From the NCBI GenBank assembly GCA_963825575.1, contig CAWGUB010000001.1, positions 1-64,000 of the forward strand: a stretch of 64,000 nucleotides of DNA, given 5' to 3'. The DNA comes from JAFDBW01 sp963825575 (GTDB lineage Bacteria; Desulfobacterota; Desulfuromonadia; Desulfuromonadales; BM103). Position 1 is the first letter of the stretch. Every line of letters begins with the position of its first letter. Positions 1 to 9,606 of this stretch are shown one piece after another. Both the position numbers and the translations under genes were made by a program. The notes beneath the pieces are model-generated. The model had not been told where the DNA came from. It made no database searches and was given only the letters and a program-made list of their open reading frames with translations.

Positions 1-314
1 CATTCAGCATAGACACCCCTTATCTTACAGCTTTTATCACAAGGACTTTTGTTTAAATCAATAATATACGACTTACCTTATAAAACAATCGTTTACTCGA
101 TTATATCGTTTTTTGGGCTATTATAATCAATACTGGTATGTGCTATCCTCTTAACCTCCCTGCAAGGATCGTTCAATAACACCTTGTAGCATATGTTTAA
201 CGTCTCCCGCAGCCAGGAGACAAAGCAATGGCTTCTGGCAGATATAAAAAAAGGGTACACTCACATGTTCCTGTTCGAGGTCTTCCGCTTTTATTCATTT
301 CTACTTGAGCTGCC
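1..314. other. AT-rich leader with a possible 26-codon ORF
   Basis: This stretch before the nitroreductase gene is AT-rich and holds no recognisable gene. A hairpin (GTCTCC / GGAGAC) spans about 202-221. Its 3' arm supplies an AGGAG Shine-Dalgarno nine bases before an ATG at 228, which opens a 26-codon basic frame ending in TGA at 306-308. Whether this is a leader peptide, the start of a decayed gene or chance cannot be told. Confidence 0.25.
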
Positions 315-1389
315 ATGATTAATCATAAGCTGATATGCGAAATCCTGCGGTATGGTGTTATGGCGCCGTCAATTGATAATTGTCAACCCTGGCACTTTGT
401 CATTACGAACGAAAATGTGCTTGATATTTTCCTTGATAAACCTCGCGCTGAATTTTTCGGTGATTATGCCTACACGGCATCGTACGCTACCATTGGCGCC
501 TTGACAGAAAACATCTCCATCGCGGCGACGAATTTCAAGATTCAGGCCCATGTCGAGAGCTTCCCGGTAGACGGATCGGACGAGCCGGTGGCTCGCGTTA
601 CTTTCTCAAGCTCTGAAATTGTGCAGGATCCTTTGTTTACAGCAATTGAACAACGTTGCACCAACCGCCGGCCTTATTTGAACAAAAAGATATCTCCAGA
701 GGTGCTGCAAAACCTGGAGAGGACAGTCGTCAACCCTTTCCGCTTGATCCTTGTTGAAGACCCTGAGGTGATAAAATCATTGGCCAAACTGTCTGCCTCG
801 ATCGATACAGTCATCTTCGAACATAGACTGTTACATGAAAACCTTTTTCGATGGATGCGCTGGAGTAAAGAGGCCTGGCTCAATGCCGGCGATGGTATGG
901 GTGTCGCCGTCCTGGAACTGCCGCTCATGGATCGGCTATTTTTCAGGTTGATTTCTTCATGGTCGCTGTTGAATTTTCTCAACCACTTCGGTCTCAGCCG
1001 TCTCATAGCTGCTAAGAACAGCGGCCTTCTTCGTAAATCCTCTGCGCTGGGTCTTTTGGTTATGGAAGGCTCAGCAAACCCTGAGCTTTATTTTCAAGGA
1101 GGACGCTATTTAGAACGATTGTGGTTGCAGGCAACCCATGACGGATCTGGCCTTCCAACCTTACGGTGGGCTGCCTTTCCTGCTGACTAGGCTCAAGCTG
1201 GCAAGTGGAGAGGGATTCAGTTCGGAGCAGGTAATATCACTGGAAAAAGTTCAGAAGGAGTTACAAACCTTATCGGGTTTGCGAACCAAAGACACTCTAC
1301 TCATGCTCTTTCGCATTGGCTTCGCCCCTCCGCCGACGGCCAGGACCCCTCGCCGTTGCCTATCGGACATAATGAATTTGGTTCAATAA
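315..1389 (+). pseudogene. Nitroreductase-family FMN oxidoreductase, frameshifted
   Basis: The N-terminal frame has the flavin-site signature of nitroreductases (GVMAPSIDNCQPWHF, residues 14-28) and CTNRRPY near residue 116. The frame starting at 315 runs to 1190. The conserved C-terminal part (LAFQPYGGLPFLL, then MLFRIGFAPPPTARTPRR) is read in another frame from about 1145 to 1389, so a single-base indel lies near 1140-1150. Rejoined, the protein would be about 357 residues, a plausible length for this FMN-dependent redox family. Related nitroreductase domains occur fused to ThiF-like adenylyltransferases (for example Rv1355c-type proteins), and a separate ThiF-like gene lies at 9607-10479. 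The start at 315 has only a weak ribosome site. It could be a real pseudogene or an assembly indel. Substrate unknown. Confidence 0.7.
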
Positions 1390-1415
1390 CCCATCATTCA
1401 GCCCTCAAAACGCAG

Positions 1416-1440
1416 AAAAGGGGCCATTGAGGCCCCTTTT
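1416..1440. terminator. Bidirectional intrinsic terminator
   Basis: The arms AAAAGGGGCC and GGCCCCTTTT form a perfect 10-bp stem with a 5-base loop, with a T run on each strand. It lies between the convergent nitroreductase (+) and PEP-CTERM (-) genes and can serve both. Confidence 0.85.
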
Positions 1441-1466
1441 CAAGTTAGTGCTTATACCCTTTGAGA

Positions 1467-2352
1467 TTACGAATCTTTCCTTCTGTTACGAACAATAACA
1501 CCAAGTCCGACCATGCCGAAGCCGAGAAGAATCAAGGTGCTTGGTTCAGGAACAACAGTTGTGTTGACTGTCATGTCGACATTGTCAAACACGTCAAATG
1601 GTGTGTCAAAGCCAAACTGTGACACAAGGCTACCAGACCCAGAAAGGTCAGCAAAACCACCGAAAGCTGTTGCCACATCAGTGAAATTTATAAAAGTTAC
1701 ATTGTCGATAATGTTGAGGCCATAGTTGAACAATCCGAAATTTGCGGCACCAGGTAACGCAAAACCACCAACATCGTCAGAGAGTGATGACGCTGACCAA
1801 CCTTCTCCCAATTGACCCGTGGAACCTAAAGAAAACATATAGGATCCGTCATTAGCTGTAGTAATCAATTGCTCTACAGTCGTTAAACCACCAGTGGCAA
1901 GGCGACTATAATTTTGTGAAGAATCTTCAAAAACAGCAAGCATAGTTCCTGCTAACGTACCAGCCGCGTATCCTAAGGAGTTCTCTACTTCTGTCGCGAA
2001 ACCAGCATAAGGAGCAAATGAGAAATTGAAACCAAGACCACCCGCTGCCTTGTCTGATACTACGAACATCAAAATAACCAGTCATCTCATTGTATGCTGT
2101 ACCACCTCCAACGGCAGTGGTGGTTCCTCCGACTTCAAAAGTCCCGATAGTAAACATGCCACGCAACCTGTCACCTATGTCCAAGGTTGTACCCATTGTA
2201 CCGGGAGCTTTGATGAGATACTCCGCGCTATTATCCGACAATAACACTGGCCCACCCGCATTAAACAGTGGCACGACCGAAAGAGCTGATGCGTTCGTCA
2301 CCATCAGCACCAGTATTGCTGCAACGATAGAAAACTTAACTAAACTTTTCAT
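1467..2352 (-). pseudogene. PEP-CTERM sorting-domain protein 1, frameshifted
   Basis: An exported protein of about 295 residues if rejoined. The N-terminus is a signal peptide (MKSLVKFSIVAAILVLMVT, then ASA). The C-terminus is a PEP-CTERM anchor: VVPEPST, a hydrophobic span (LILLGFGMVGLGVIV) and a basic RNRRK tail. Such proteins are cut and surface-anchored or released by an exosortase. The middle is glycine- and threonine-rich with no recognised enzyme domain. The N-terminal frame (2352 down to about 2070) and the C-terminal frame (about 2072 to 1467) differ, so one base is missing or extra near 2070, where YFDV meets FVVSDKAAGG. A sigma-54-type promoter lies about 85 bases upstream and a bidirectional terminator lies downstream. 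No exosortase gene is in this window. Confidence 0.8.
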
Positions 2353-2435
2353 GATTTCACTCCTTTATTCCGTGTTTAATGGCAGTCCAGCATCCCGAGT
2401 TTTATGTATAAATTCATTTGTAATTAGTTATTAAA

Positions 2436-2450
2436 GCAAATAGCTTGCCA
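2436..2450 (-). promoter_or_regulatory. Sigma-54 (-24/-12) promoter of PEP-CTERM gene 1
   Basis: On the minus strand the sequence is TGGCAAGCTATTTGC. It fits TGGC-N7-TTGC with GG and GC in the exact RpoN spacing, 84 bases upstream of the start codon. The same match occurs upstream of the other two PEP-CTERM genes. Confidence 0.7.
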
Positions 2451-2662
2451 ACTTAAATATATCAATAAATTCAATATTTTATAAAAATTAGCCTGCGTAC
2501 TTTCACGCAATGTAAGTTTTTCCGACAGTTTTTCATGTGACCATGCCCACAGTTAGGCCCACAGCTGGCCCCGGCCATCACTTGTATTTTATCTCCATGT
2601 ATCGTAACGTAACCGAAGCTTACCAAGGTCGTTGAAAAACAAGCCTATTTTCGTTCAGAGAA

Positions 2663-3355
2663 ATGTCGATTTGTGCTATATTTTCGCGTGGGAAAGACCA
2701 TAAACAGCTATGTTCATTTATCTCTTGCCCAAACCCTTCGTCCCCAAGGACCACCCCATGCGTCCCAACCGGACCATGGTGGACAGCGCCCTGGCCGAGC
2801 TCGATGCCGGCTTCAATGCTCTGTATTCCCCATACTGGTCGACCTTCGATCCCTCCAGAGCCGTTGCTCTAGGCCTTGCTGCTTCAAGCGCTTTTCTACG
2901 TTCGAAGCAATCGCATGCTGGTGGAGCAGATCAACGACAACATCCTGTTTCGATGGTTTGTCCGTCTGGCCCTGGACGACAAGGCATGGGATCACTCCTC
3001 CTTCTCGACCAACTTGGAGCGCATGATCGACGCCGATATCTACCAACTGTTTCTGACCAAAATCGTAGCCAGGCTCGCAAGGCCAGACTGCTTTCCAACG
3101 AGCACTTCAGCGTCGATGGCACGCTGATTGAGGCCTGGTCCTCAATCAAGGGTTTTTGTTCCAAGGACGGTGTCCCAAGCCGCCGGTGGGCCGCAATCAG
3201 GAGCGCGATTTCCACGGCGAGAAGCTCAGCAACAGAACCCATGAGTCCACCAATGATCTCAAGGCTCGGCTCTACAAGAAAAGCAAGGGGAAGTAATCCC
3301 GAATGAGCTATCTGGGCTATCCCCTTATGGTGAACCGCAACGGCCTGTTAATGGA
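2663..3355 (+). pseudogene. Decayed IS5-type transposase
   Basis: Pieces of one transposase are spread over different frames. The N-terminal part has VPKDHPMRPNRTMVD (about 2740-2790). The middle part, in another frame, is TGRPSIPP then LLLQALFYVRSNRMLVEQ and LFRWFVRLALDDKAWDHS (about 2855-3000). A third part returns to the first frame with LLSNEHFSVDGTLIEAW (about 3090-3145). The last readable piece is YLGYPLMVNRNGLLMD after an in-frame stop near 3295. These are hallmarks of the DDE transposase of IS5-like elements. At least three frame changes and a stop make it inactive. I did not find convincing terminal inverted repeats. It shows this region has been a target for mobile DNA. Confidence 0.8.
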
Positions 3356-3400
3356 TCATTGCATTCTGTTACTTCCCACTTGTGTTTTTGGATCAGCTCT

Positions 3401-4273
3401 ATGCCATCATTAAGCATGCTACCAGTTTTGGCCCGTGAAATTTTTGGAGGCGCTGAGTTCCCACGCGAACCAGAGCCCGATTTGATTATGGAAAATGAGG
3501 ATCAGGTTAAGGCATATGAAAAAGCAGGAAGAGAAGATGGAGTAATGGCAGCATCCTACCTTTTCCATGCTGCACGGATTTCAAAAACTATAAAATCTGC
3601 GAAAAATGTTATTGATCTGGCCTGTGGTCCTGCGACTCAACTTGCGTATGTTGCTGATCTGAACCCTGATGTTCATTTTCTAGGTGTCGATTTTTCTTAC
3701 ACCATGCTGGAGAGTGCAGAAAAGTATATTCAAGAACGAAATCTGAAAAATATCCGCTTTGAACAAGGAGATATTTCAAATTTAGTAAATATGAAAGAGG
3801 GGGCGTATGATGGAGTTTTATCGACCATGGCCTTGCATCACCTGCCAACACTAAATCAACTTGAGTGTTGCTTTAAAGAAACAAGACGTATCCTGAAACC
3901 TGGAGGAAAATTATACTTAACCGATTTTTGCCGTTTAAAATCCTTAAAATCAGTTCTTTATTTTGCGTATATGAACCGTGAAAAACAGCACCATCTTTTT
4001 TTGCTCGATTACGAAAGATCATTGAGAGCGGCATTTAATAAATCTGACTTTTCCTCTTTGCGGGAGAACTTTTTTCCTGATTACCAGTTTTACACCACAG
4101 GATTTGTGCCATTGATAGCAATAATCAAGAGTCGAGATGAGGACCTTGATGAAGCGGTAAGGGATAAACTGAACCAAATACGTACAAATTTACCTAGAGA
4201 ATATAGAAAAGTGTTGGATGATATGAGGCTATTTTTCCGTCTGGGTGGGTTGAAAAACGACCCCTTTAGATGA
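3401..4273 (+). CDS. Class I SAM-dependent methyltransferase
   Basis: A Rossmann-fold methyltransferase of about 290 residues. The AdoMet-binding motif I is VIDLACGPATQLAYVA, motif II is FLGVDFSYTML, followed by FEQGDI and the post-motif DGVLSTMALHHLP and LKPGGKLYLTDF. The C-terminal half is helical with no recognised domain, so the substrate is unknown. The frame is open back to a TTG at 3359, but that lies in the transposase remnant. The ATG at 3401 (MPSLSMLPVLAREIFGG) is a better start, and 3416 is an alternative; none has a good Shine-Dalgarno. The codons lean AT-rich. It converges with the RND exporter at 4395 and may belong with the ThiF-like and nitroreductase-like genes nearby as one modification pathway, which is inference. 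Confidence 0.75.
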   Translation: MPSLSMLPVLAREIFGGAEFPREPEPDLIMENEDQVKAYEKAGREDGVMAASYLFHAARISKTIKSAKNVIDLACGPATQLAYVADLNPDVHFLGVDFSYTMLESAEKYIQERNLKNIRFEQGDISNLVNMKEGAYDGVLSTMALHHLPTLNQLECCFKETRRILKPGGKLYLTDFCRLKSLKSVLYFAYMNREKQHHLFLLDYERSLRAAFNKSDFSSLRENFFPDYQFYTTGFVPLIAIIKSRDEDLDEAVRDKLNQIRTNLPREYRKVLDDMRLFFRLGGLKNDPFR

Positions 4274-4394
4274 GAGGGACTGTCCACTGACCGTCAGGTG
4301 CTGTTTGGTTTATACGGAATTAACAGATGAAGGGGTGCGTCACGCAACAGCCTGTGACTGACCCAACAGCGACAGTCCTGGTTCTACTGAAAAG

Positions 4395-6650
4395 TTACGT
4401 TCTGCGAAGCGTCTTGAGTAATATTATGGAGGGTAAAAACAGCAAGTCTCCCGCTAATGCCGTTACCATTATAATCGCACTAAGGAGACCAAAATAAAAT
4501 ACCGGCATGAAATTACTTAGTGTCAGTGCACCGAAGCCGATACACAAAATAATTGATGAGCTAATCAGGGCATGGCCCTTTTCTTTGATCGCCATAGCTA
4601 CCGAATTTTCTATTGTTCCCCCGTTCTTCCTTCTCTCTTGATAGTAAGTAAGAAAATGAATGGTGTCATCAACGGCAATACCTACTGCGACCGCAGAGAT
4701 TAAAGAGGTAGCAGTGTTTAATGGGATTTCAAATGCCGCCATAATGGCAAAATTAAGTAGAATTGGGAATATATTTGGTAGCAGGCTCAATAAACTTATT
4801 GGCAATGATTTAAAGCATAAAAACATGAGTAGGGATATAATTATTACTGCCAATGATAAACTTTTGACCTGCCCATTCACTATTGCACCAATCGTGTTGA
4901 CTTCTTCAAGTGCTTGACCAGTTACTTTTATATCTAAATTATTTAAATCCAATGTATTTATGTAGTGGCGTATATTGGTAATTAATTTTTTATTGATACT
5001 AGAGCTATGCTCATTTAAACGAATCATTATTCGTGTTTTATTATATTCAGCTGTAATAAATTCATTAATGTCTTCTGAATCATAAAGCAGTAAAAATTGC
5101 GCAATCTGGTTTTTATCTTCGGGAATTTTATAATAATTTTCATCTTCATTGTGAAAAGACTTGTTCATTTCTTTAATAAAATTATTGAAAGAAATTACTT
5201 TATCTATTTCTGGAAAATTAACTAAATAATTTTGAATTACCTCAATTATCTCAAGGTTTTCAGGATTTTTAAAGGCATCAATCGAGTCAGATTCAGCAAC
5301 AATGCTTAAAGATCCAACTCCGCTAAGTTTTTCTTCGACAAATCTAAGATCTTTCTGAATCTGACTGTCCTTTTTAAAGAAATCAAATAAATTTGTTTCG
5401 ACTTTGATTTGTGCAGCTAAAAATATGGAAAAAAGAATAACGGCGCTAAATATAAAGGTTAGCTCTTTAAATTTAGCTAATACAAATAAAGATATTTGAT
5501 CAAGAAAAGCTGATATTTTTGTGTTTTTATGTTCATTGAAATAAAGAATTTCAGGCTTATAAAATAAAATTAAAGAAGGAAGAAGAAAGAAAGCATAAAA
5601 GAATTTAAATGCGATTCCAGCTGAAGAAAGAATGGAGAATTGCTGAATAGGCTCCAAATCGCTTACATATAGTGATAGGAAACCTACAGCAGTAGTTAAA
5701 GAAGTAAGTAGACATGGCAGAGAGACTTTGTTTAAAACTTTTAATAAAGACTCTTTACGATTCAAGCCATCGCCAAATAAAGATTTATTCAAATTAGTAA
5801 AGATGTGTACAACATCTGATAAAGCCAAAGCCATGATTAATGGGATGACAATAATAGTAACATTGTTCAACGGGTATCCCATGACAGAAAATAGTCCTAC
5901 TGTAGAACCTAAACTGCATGTTACCGTAATCATAGTCAGTATGGTTATATGAATATTGCGGAATAAAAAAAATGTAACAATAGCTATGAGAATGTATGTG
6001 ACCGGTATGAATTTAATTAAATCCTTCTGCATGTATTGGCTAAGGCTATAGTTTGTTATTGTCCACCCTGCATAATAAAATTTGGTATTATTTTCATATT
6101 TTTCTAGAATTTTTTTAGTTTCTTCGAGTAATCGTTTTCTATAATTTTTATCTTGTGGATGTTCATACGGAAATATAATGATTGCTGTTGTGCTACTATC
6201 TGATGAAATAAGATTATCTTTGTAGAAAGGATTATTGTGTGCTTGTTTCTCTATTTCTTTTAACTTTGTTTTGGTTTTCGGAATAGACTCTAGGAAAGGA
6301 GAGATGTAGAAAAAGTTATTTTCGCCATTGATATTTTCAGAATTTGAGAGGCTTATAACTTTTCTAATTAAATCAGATCTATCTAAATCGTGGGTTATGT
6401 TTTTAATTAACTCTAAATTTTCACTTGTAAAAATGTTTTCTTTTTCAAATGAAATAATAAAAAATTCATCATTTCCGAATATTAATTTTGTTTTCTCATA
6501 GAATATTTTATCTTTATCATTTTTTATGTTGAAATAGTCAACATTGTTGACAATATTTATAAATGGACAAAAAGAAGTAAAAAATATTGCAATTAATAAA
6601 GAGATAAATAAAAAGTATTTACTGTAGCTAGTTATGAAAGATAAATTCAT
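4395..6650 (-). CDS. RND-superfamily exporter (MMPL/HAE3-like), AT-rich
   Basis: A 751-residue inner-membrane permease with the two-fold RND layout. One membrane span is at the N-terminus, followed by a periplasmic loop (about 35-210), then a block of spans (about 215-365, including MALALSDVVHIFTNL). A second single span, periplasmic domain and membrane block follow (about 600-745, including VAVGIAVDDTIHFLTYY). The two GxxxxD-type motifs carry the proton-relay aspartates. Members export lipids, hopanoids or other amphiphiles. An outer-membrane lipoprotein-sorting-like gene and a DUF1302-like gene lie upstream on the same strand, a common partnership for this exporter type. Base composition is strikingly AT-rich compared with the genes around it, with a 200-base AT-rich leader, suggesting acquisition from another lineage. 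The frame is intact. Confidence 0.85.
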   Translation of the reverse strand: MNLSFITSYSKYFLFISLLIAIFFTSFCPFINIVNNVDYFNIKNDKDKIFYEKTKLIFGNDEFFIISFEKENIFTSENLELIKNITHDLDRSDLIRKVISLSNSENINGENNFFYISPFLESIPKTKTKLKEIEKQAHNNPFYKDNLISSDSSTTAIIIFPYEHPQDKNYRKRLLEETKKILEKYENNTKFYYAGWTITNYSLSQYMQKDLIKFIPVTYILIAIVTFFLFRNIHITILTMITVTCSLGSTVGLFSVMGYPLNNVTIIVIPLIMALALSDVVHIFTNLNKSLFGDGLNRKESLLKVLNKVSLPCLLTSLTTAVGFLSLYVSDLEPIQQFSILSSAGIAFKFFYAFFLLPSLILFYKPEILYFNEHKNTKISAFLDQISLFVLAKFKELTFIFSAVILFSIFLAAQIKVETNLFDFFKKDSQIQKDLRFVEEKLSGVGSLSIVAESDSIDAFKNPENLEIIEVIQNYLVNFPEIDKVISFNNFIKEMNKSFHNEDENYYKIPEDKNQIAQFLLLYDSEDINEFITAEYNKTRIMIRLNEHSSSINKKLITNIRHYINTLDLNNLDIKVTGQALEEVNTIGAIVNGQVKSLSLAVIIISLLMFLCFKSLPISLLSLLPNIFPILLNFAIMAAFEIPLNTATSLISAVAVGIAVDDTIHFLTYYQERRKNGGTIENSVAMAIKEKGHALISSSIILCIGFGALTLSNFMPVFYFGLLSAIIMVTALAGDLLFLPSIILLKTLRRT

Positions 6651-6868
6651 ATTATTTATATTTATTAAAATTATTTTTCATAAATTTAAATATATTATTT
6701 AAATTTTTAAATTATTAATATTTATTTTGGAGATTATGTTGCGTTTTTATATAGAACAACTAATACGAAAAAATGTAAGTAAAATTCCATGGTTGACGAT
6801 TATCAGCTGAGGGTCTAGAGCCTATGATATTCACGAATTTTACGTGATAATGGTTTTTACATCCCGAT

Positions 6869-8787
6869 TTAAGACTCCGTGCGTTCAGGCTTCCGTAGAT
6901 TCCAATGACCCTTAAAACGAAATCTTGATCCGCGCATAAACCTGATCGGCCCGATCATAGGAACCCATAAGGTATCCCAGGCGCCACTAAAAATGTTGGC
7001 GCCGACTTCACATTCGAAATTTCGGAAATATTTCAAAGTGACAGAAGGCTGCAGGTAGCTGCTCTGGTCTGTGATGGTGTAATTATATTGCAGCGGCAAA
7101 CTCCAGGTTTCCCCGCCAGACGGGTTTGCTGATTTCACCGAGCAATGAAACCGTATTCTCTTCAAAGTAAAGAATCTCGCTGGAGTAATCATGGATGTGA
7201 TACCAGGAGCCCTGCACATTGAAATACCATTCGGTTACGGAGGTGTAATCGATACCACTGACCAGATGAGTGACCGGTTTGCGCACTGAGGTCAAGTCAC
7301 TGGACAAGAAAGCGACATGGTCAATATAGGCGATTTCCCCGCGAAAGCCGATTGGATCGAGGACCGTCTCCCATTCGAAGCCGACAGTCTGTTGACGTTT
7401 GTATTTGGCCTGAACTTTTTCATCAGTAAAGTACGCCTGGTTGCAGCAGTTCAGTTAAATCGGGATCAGGATCACCGGAGTAATTGATATTTTTAACCGG
7501 AAAACTGGTGATGGTCGGTAGCGTTTCCCAGCCGTAGTGATAACTCAGGGCAAAATCGGTCTGCTCGGTTTGCCAGGTGAATCTGGCCGCCGCCGACATA
7601 TTATCGAGGGAATTGCTCGGTTTGTCTGTTTCGACACGAAGGTTCCGGACATAGTCCTTCAAATCGTCAGGTGCCGACGGGTTGGCAATAATCGATTCGC
7701 GCAGATTGCGGTAAATGGCCCAGTTGGAATCGAAATACTCGATCTTCGACTTCTTGAACCAGGGCTGGATGATCGTTTCAAAACCGATTGATTCTCCGTG
7801 CCAGCGGTTTCGCAACATCCAGCTGGGCAGAGCTCTTTCTTCCAGGTCGATGGTGATAAATTGTCGGAAGTCCTGAGGGTTGATGCTGTCGATCGGCGAG
7901 AGCTGATCGCTTTTCCCCCAGCGAACACGCTGCTTGCCAAGAGACATCTCCCAATTGGAACGGTTATATTGCAGATAGGTTTCGTGAAGTGTCAGGTCTG
8001 TCTCTTCGTCAGCCAGGTCGGAATCGTAGTAGAGCCGATCCAGATCAATCGCGCCGCGCAGCTTGAGCGAAGACTCGGCACCGAGGTCTTTATTCCAGTC
8101 AACCCCGGCCCTGCCCTGCAGTCGGGACAGGTCGGAATCTTCCGAGCCTTGCTGGTTGATGTCATATGCGGAGTAACCCTGGGCCCAACCCCAGACAGAT
8201 ATTTCGTCTCTGCCTGCTGAGGTAAACGACGAAAGTTGCGTGACCGGTTCTGCTGTATCGGTTGTCGCATCCGAGGGCACAGCGCCGGGTTGAGGCTGGT
8301 CTTCGACAACAGTGCCCGGCATCTCGGACAACGGCGCTCTCTCGGCCGGTTCCGTCTGGGAAGAAGCGCCCAGTTTCTTTGCAAGCAAAGCAGCCGGGCT
8401 GGTCACAGAAACCTGGATCAGAAAAGGCTCTGTCGCTGAAGAGATAACCGAACAGACATCGTCTTTTTGCAGATCGAGGACGACTCTTAGTTTTGTCGGA
8501 TAGGAACCGGTGCGAATTTTCGAGAGGCGCTGGTCATCGACCGGCAGCCAGGTTGCCATGGATTGATTGCGGCTGGTGTCGTACAGATCTACGTAGCAGC
8601 GCGTGGGGAGAGTGCCGCTGGCCGGCAGATAATCATGCTCATAACGAACCTTTTTGTCGATCCGAAGAGTCACTTCTGTCGACTCTTCGGCCGAGACAAA
8701 ATCGATCCCCTGCAAAATGGCTGCGTGGCATTGGCCGACGAAAAACACCGCCAGAAATAAAAAACCGGTTATCAGGCTTGTTCGCAT
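6869..8787 (-). pseudogene. AMIN / DUF1302-like outer-membrane protein, frameshifted
   Basis: The first 454 codons (8787 down to 7423) are open. A signal peptide (MRTSLITGFLFLAVFFVGQCHA) leads to an AMIN-like beta domain (about 25-130), a Ser/Thr/Pro-rich linker (about 135-195) and the start of a DUF1302-like beta-barrel, with WGKSDQLSPIDSINPQDFRQ near 290-310. The barrel continues in a second frame (about 7430 to 7110: AYFTDEKVQAKYKRQ, then LVSGIDYTSVTEWYF) and a third (about 7110 to 6869: LQYNYTITDQSSYLQPSV), ending near an Arg/Lys-rich tail. Two indels, near 7435 and near 7105-7125, are needed to restore about 640 residues. An AGGGA ribosome site precedes the ATG. It lies 36 bases after the lipoprotein-sorting-like gene, so they form one unit, probably as the outer-membrane end of the RND export route. 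Confidence 0.75.
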
Positions 8788-8823
8788 ATCATATCCCTAG
8801 AATTTTGCCCGGACACGGCATCA

Positions 8824-9600
8824 TTATCTCTCCAGCGCCCGGGTTGTAAAGAGCGAATCTTTCAAACCCGAGTTGTATTTGATCTCCAGGGTTTTGAGTC
8901 GCGTCTTATGTCCTGAAAGGAGGTCTTCCATCAGCACCTCCGTTTCAGTTGCAATATTATCAATAATTTTAAAGCTATTGACGACATAGCTTTTGCCATG
9001 CTGCCCTTTATTATCGAAGAAAATAGGTCTTTAAAGGAATAAAATTCTCTTTTTCAATCCATGAAACCAACTTGCTGTACTTGCGTGTCGGTGCCCGGCT
9101 TCGGGGTGCTGGTCAGAATATAGCAGGCGTGTCCGGCGATGGTTTCTGTGCCATCAAGCGGGTAATTCCACTCTTCAACAGGATGGCGTTGCATGTCTTC
9201 GTAAGTGAAGTCGGAATTGACAAAACTGCGGGCCTTCTGGCTGGCCACGATACGTCGCGTTCTTTTCAGGGCCGGAAGGTAGAGATGTTGCTCGGTGTTG
9301 CTGCTGCCATTGTCTCTCAATGGTCAAAAAAGCTGTTCCATCGATGTCGGCCGGAGCGGTAAAGCGGATCAGTTGCTTGCGTTCCGCATTATCGTCTTTA
9401 CGCAGGGAGATGAATTCACGGCTGCGGACATGGCCACTTTTACTGATCAGCTCCATCGTGCCATGCATCTGCATATCATCCCCAACATAACGATCGTAGG
9501 TTAATTGAGCGATCTGTGCAGGAGACAGTGGTTCGGCTGCAAGCGATGTCGAAGCAAGCAGTAACAGGGCAGTCAAGGCGATTAACAGATACTTGTACAT
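8824..9600 (-). pseudogene. Outer-membrane lipoprotein-sorting-like protein, multiply frameshifted
   Basis: A LolA-like periplasmic carrier of the kind paired with MMPL exporters, about 258 residues if rejoined. Frame 1 (from 9600) has a signal peptide (MYKYLLIALTALLLLAS) and MHGTMELISKSG, then RFTAPADIDGTAFLTIE. Frame 2 (about 9310 to 9065) has QHLYLPALKRTRRIVAS and SFVNSDFTYEDM, typical of this family. Frame 3 covers SWIEKENFIPLKTYF, and frame 4 gives FFDNKGQHGKSYVVN and MEDLLSGHKTRLKTLEI to a TAA at 8824-8826. So indels lie near 9310, 9065 and 9025. The remaining protein sequence is well preserved, which points to recent breakage or base-calling errors. It starts 6 bases after the thiF-like stop codon and shares its operon. 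Confidence 0.75.
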
Positions 9601-9606
9601 AGGGTT

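Noticed and set aside
1138..1190. Programmed ribosomal frameshifting in the nitroreductase or PEP-CTERM genes
   Set aside because: No slippery heptamer followed by a stem was seen at the junctions, and too many unrelated genes show breaks for a programmed mechanism to be likely.
2663..3355. A functional insertion sequence
   Set aside because: The transposase is split by several frame changes and a stop, and no convincing terminal inverted repeats were found.
4277..4378. Inverted GGACTGTC (4277-4284) and GACAGTCC (4371-4378) after the methyltransferase
   Set aside because: Only eight bases, nearly 90 bases apart, with no T run or mobile gene between; likely chance or a weak structure.
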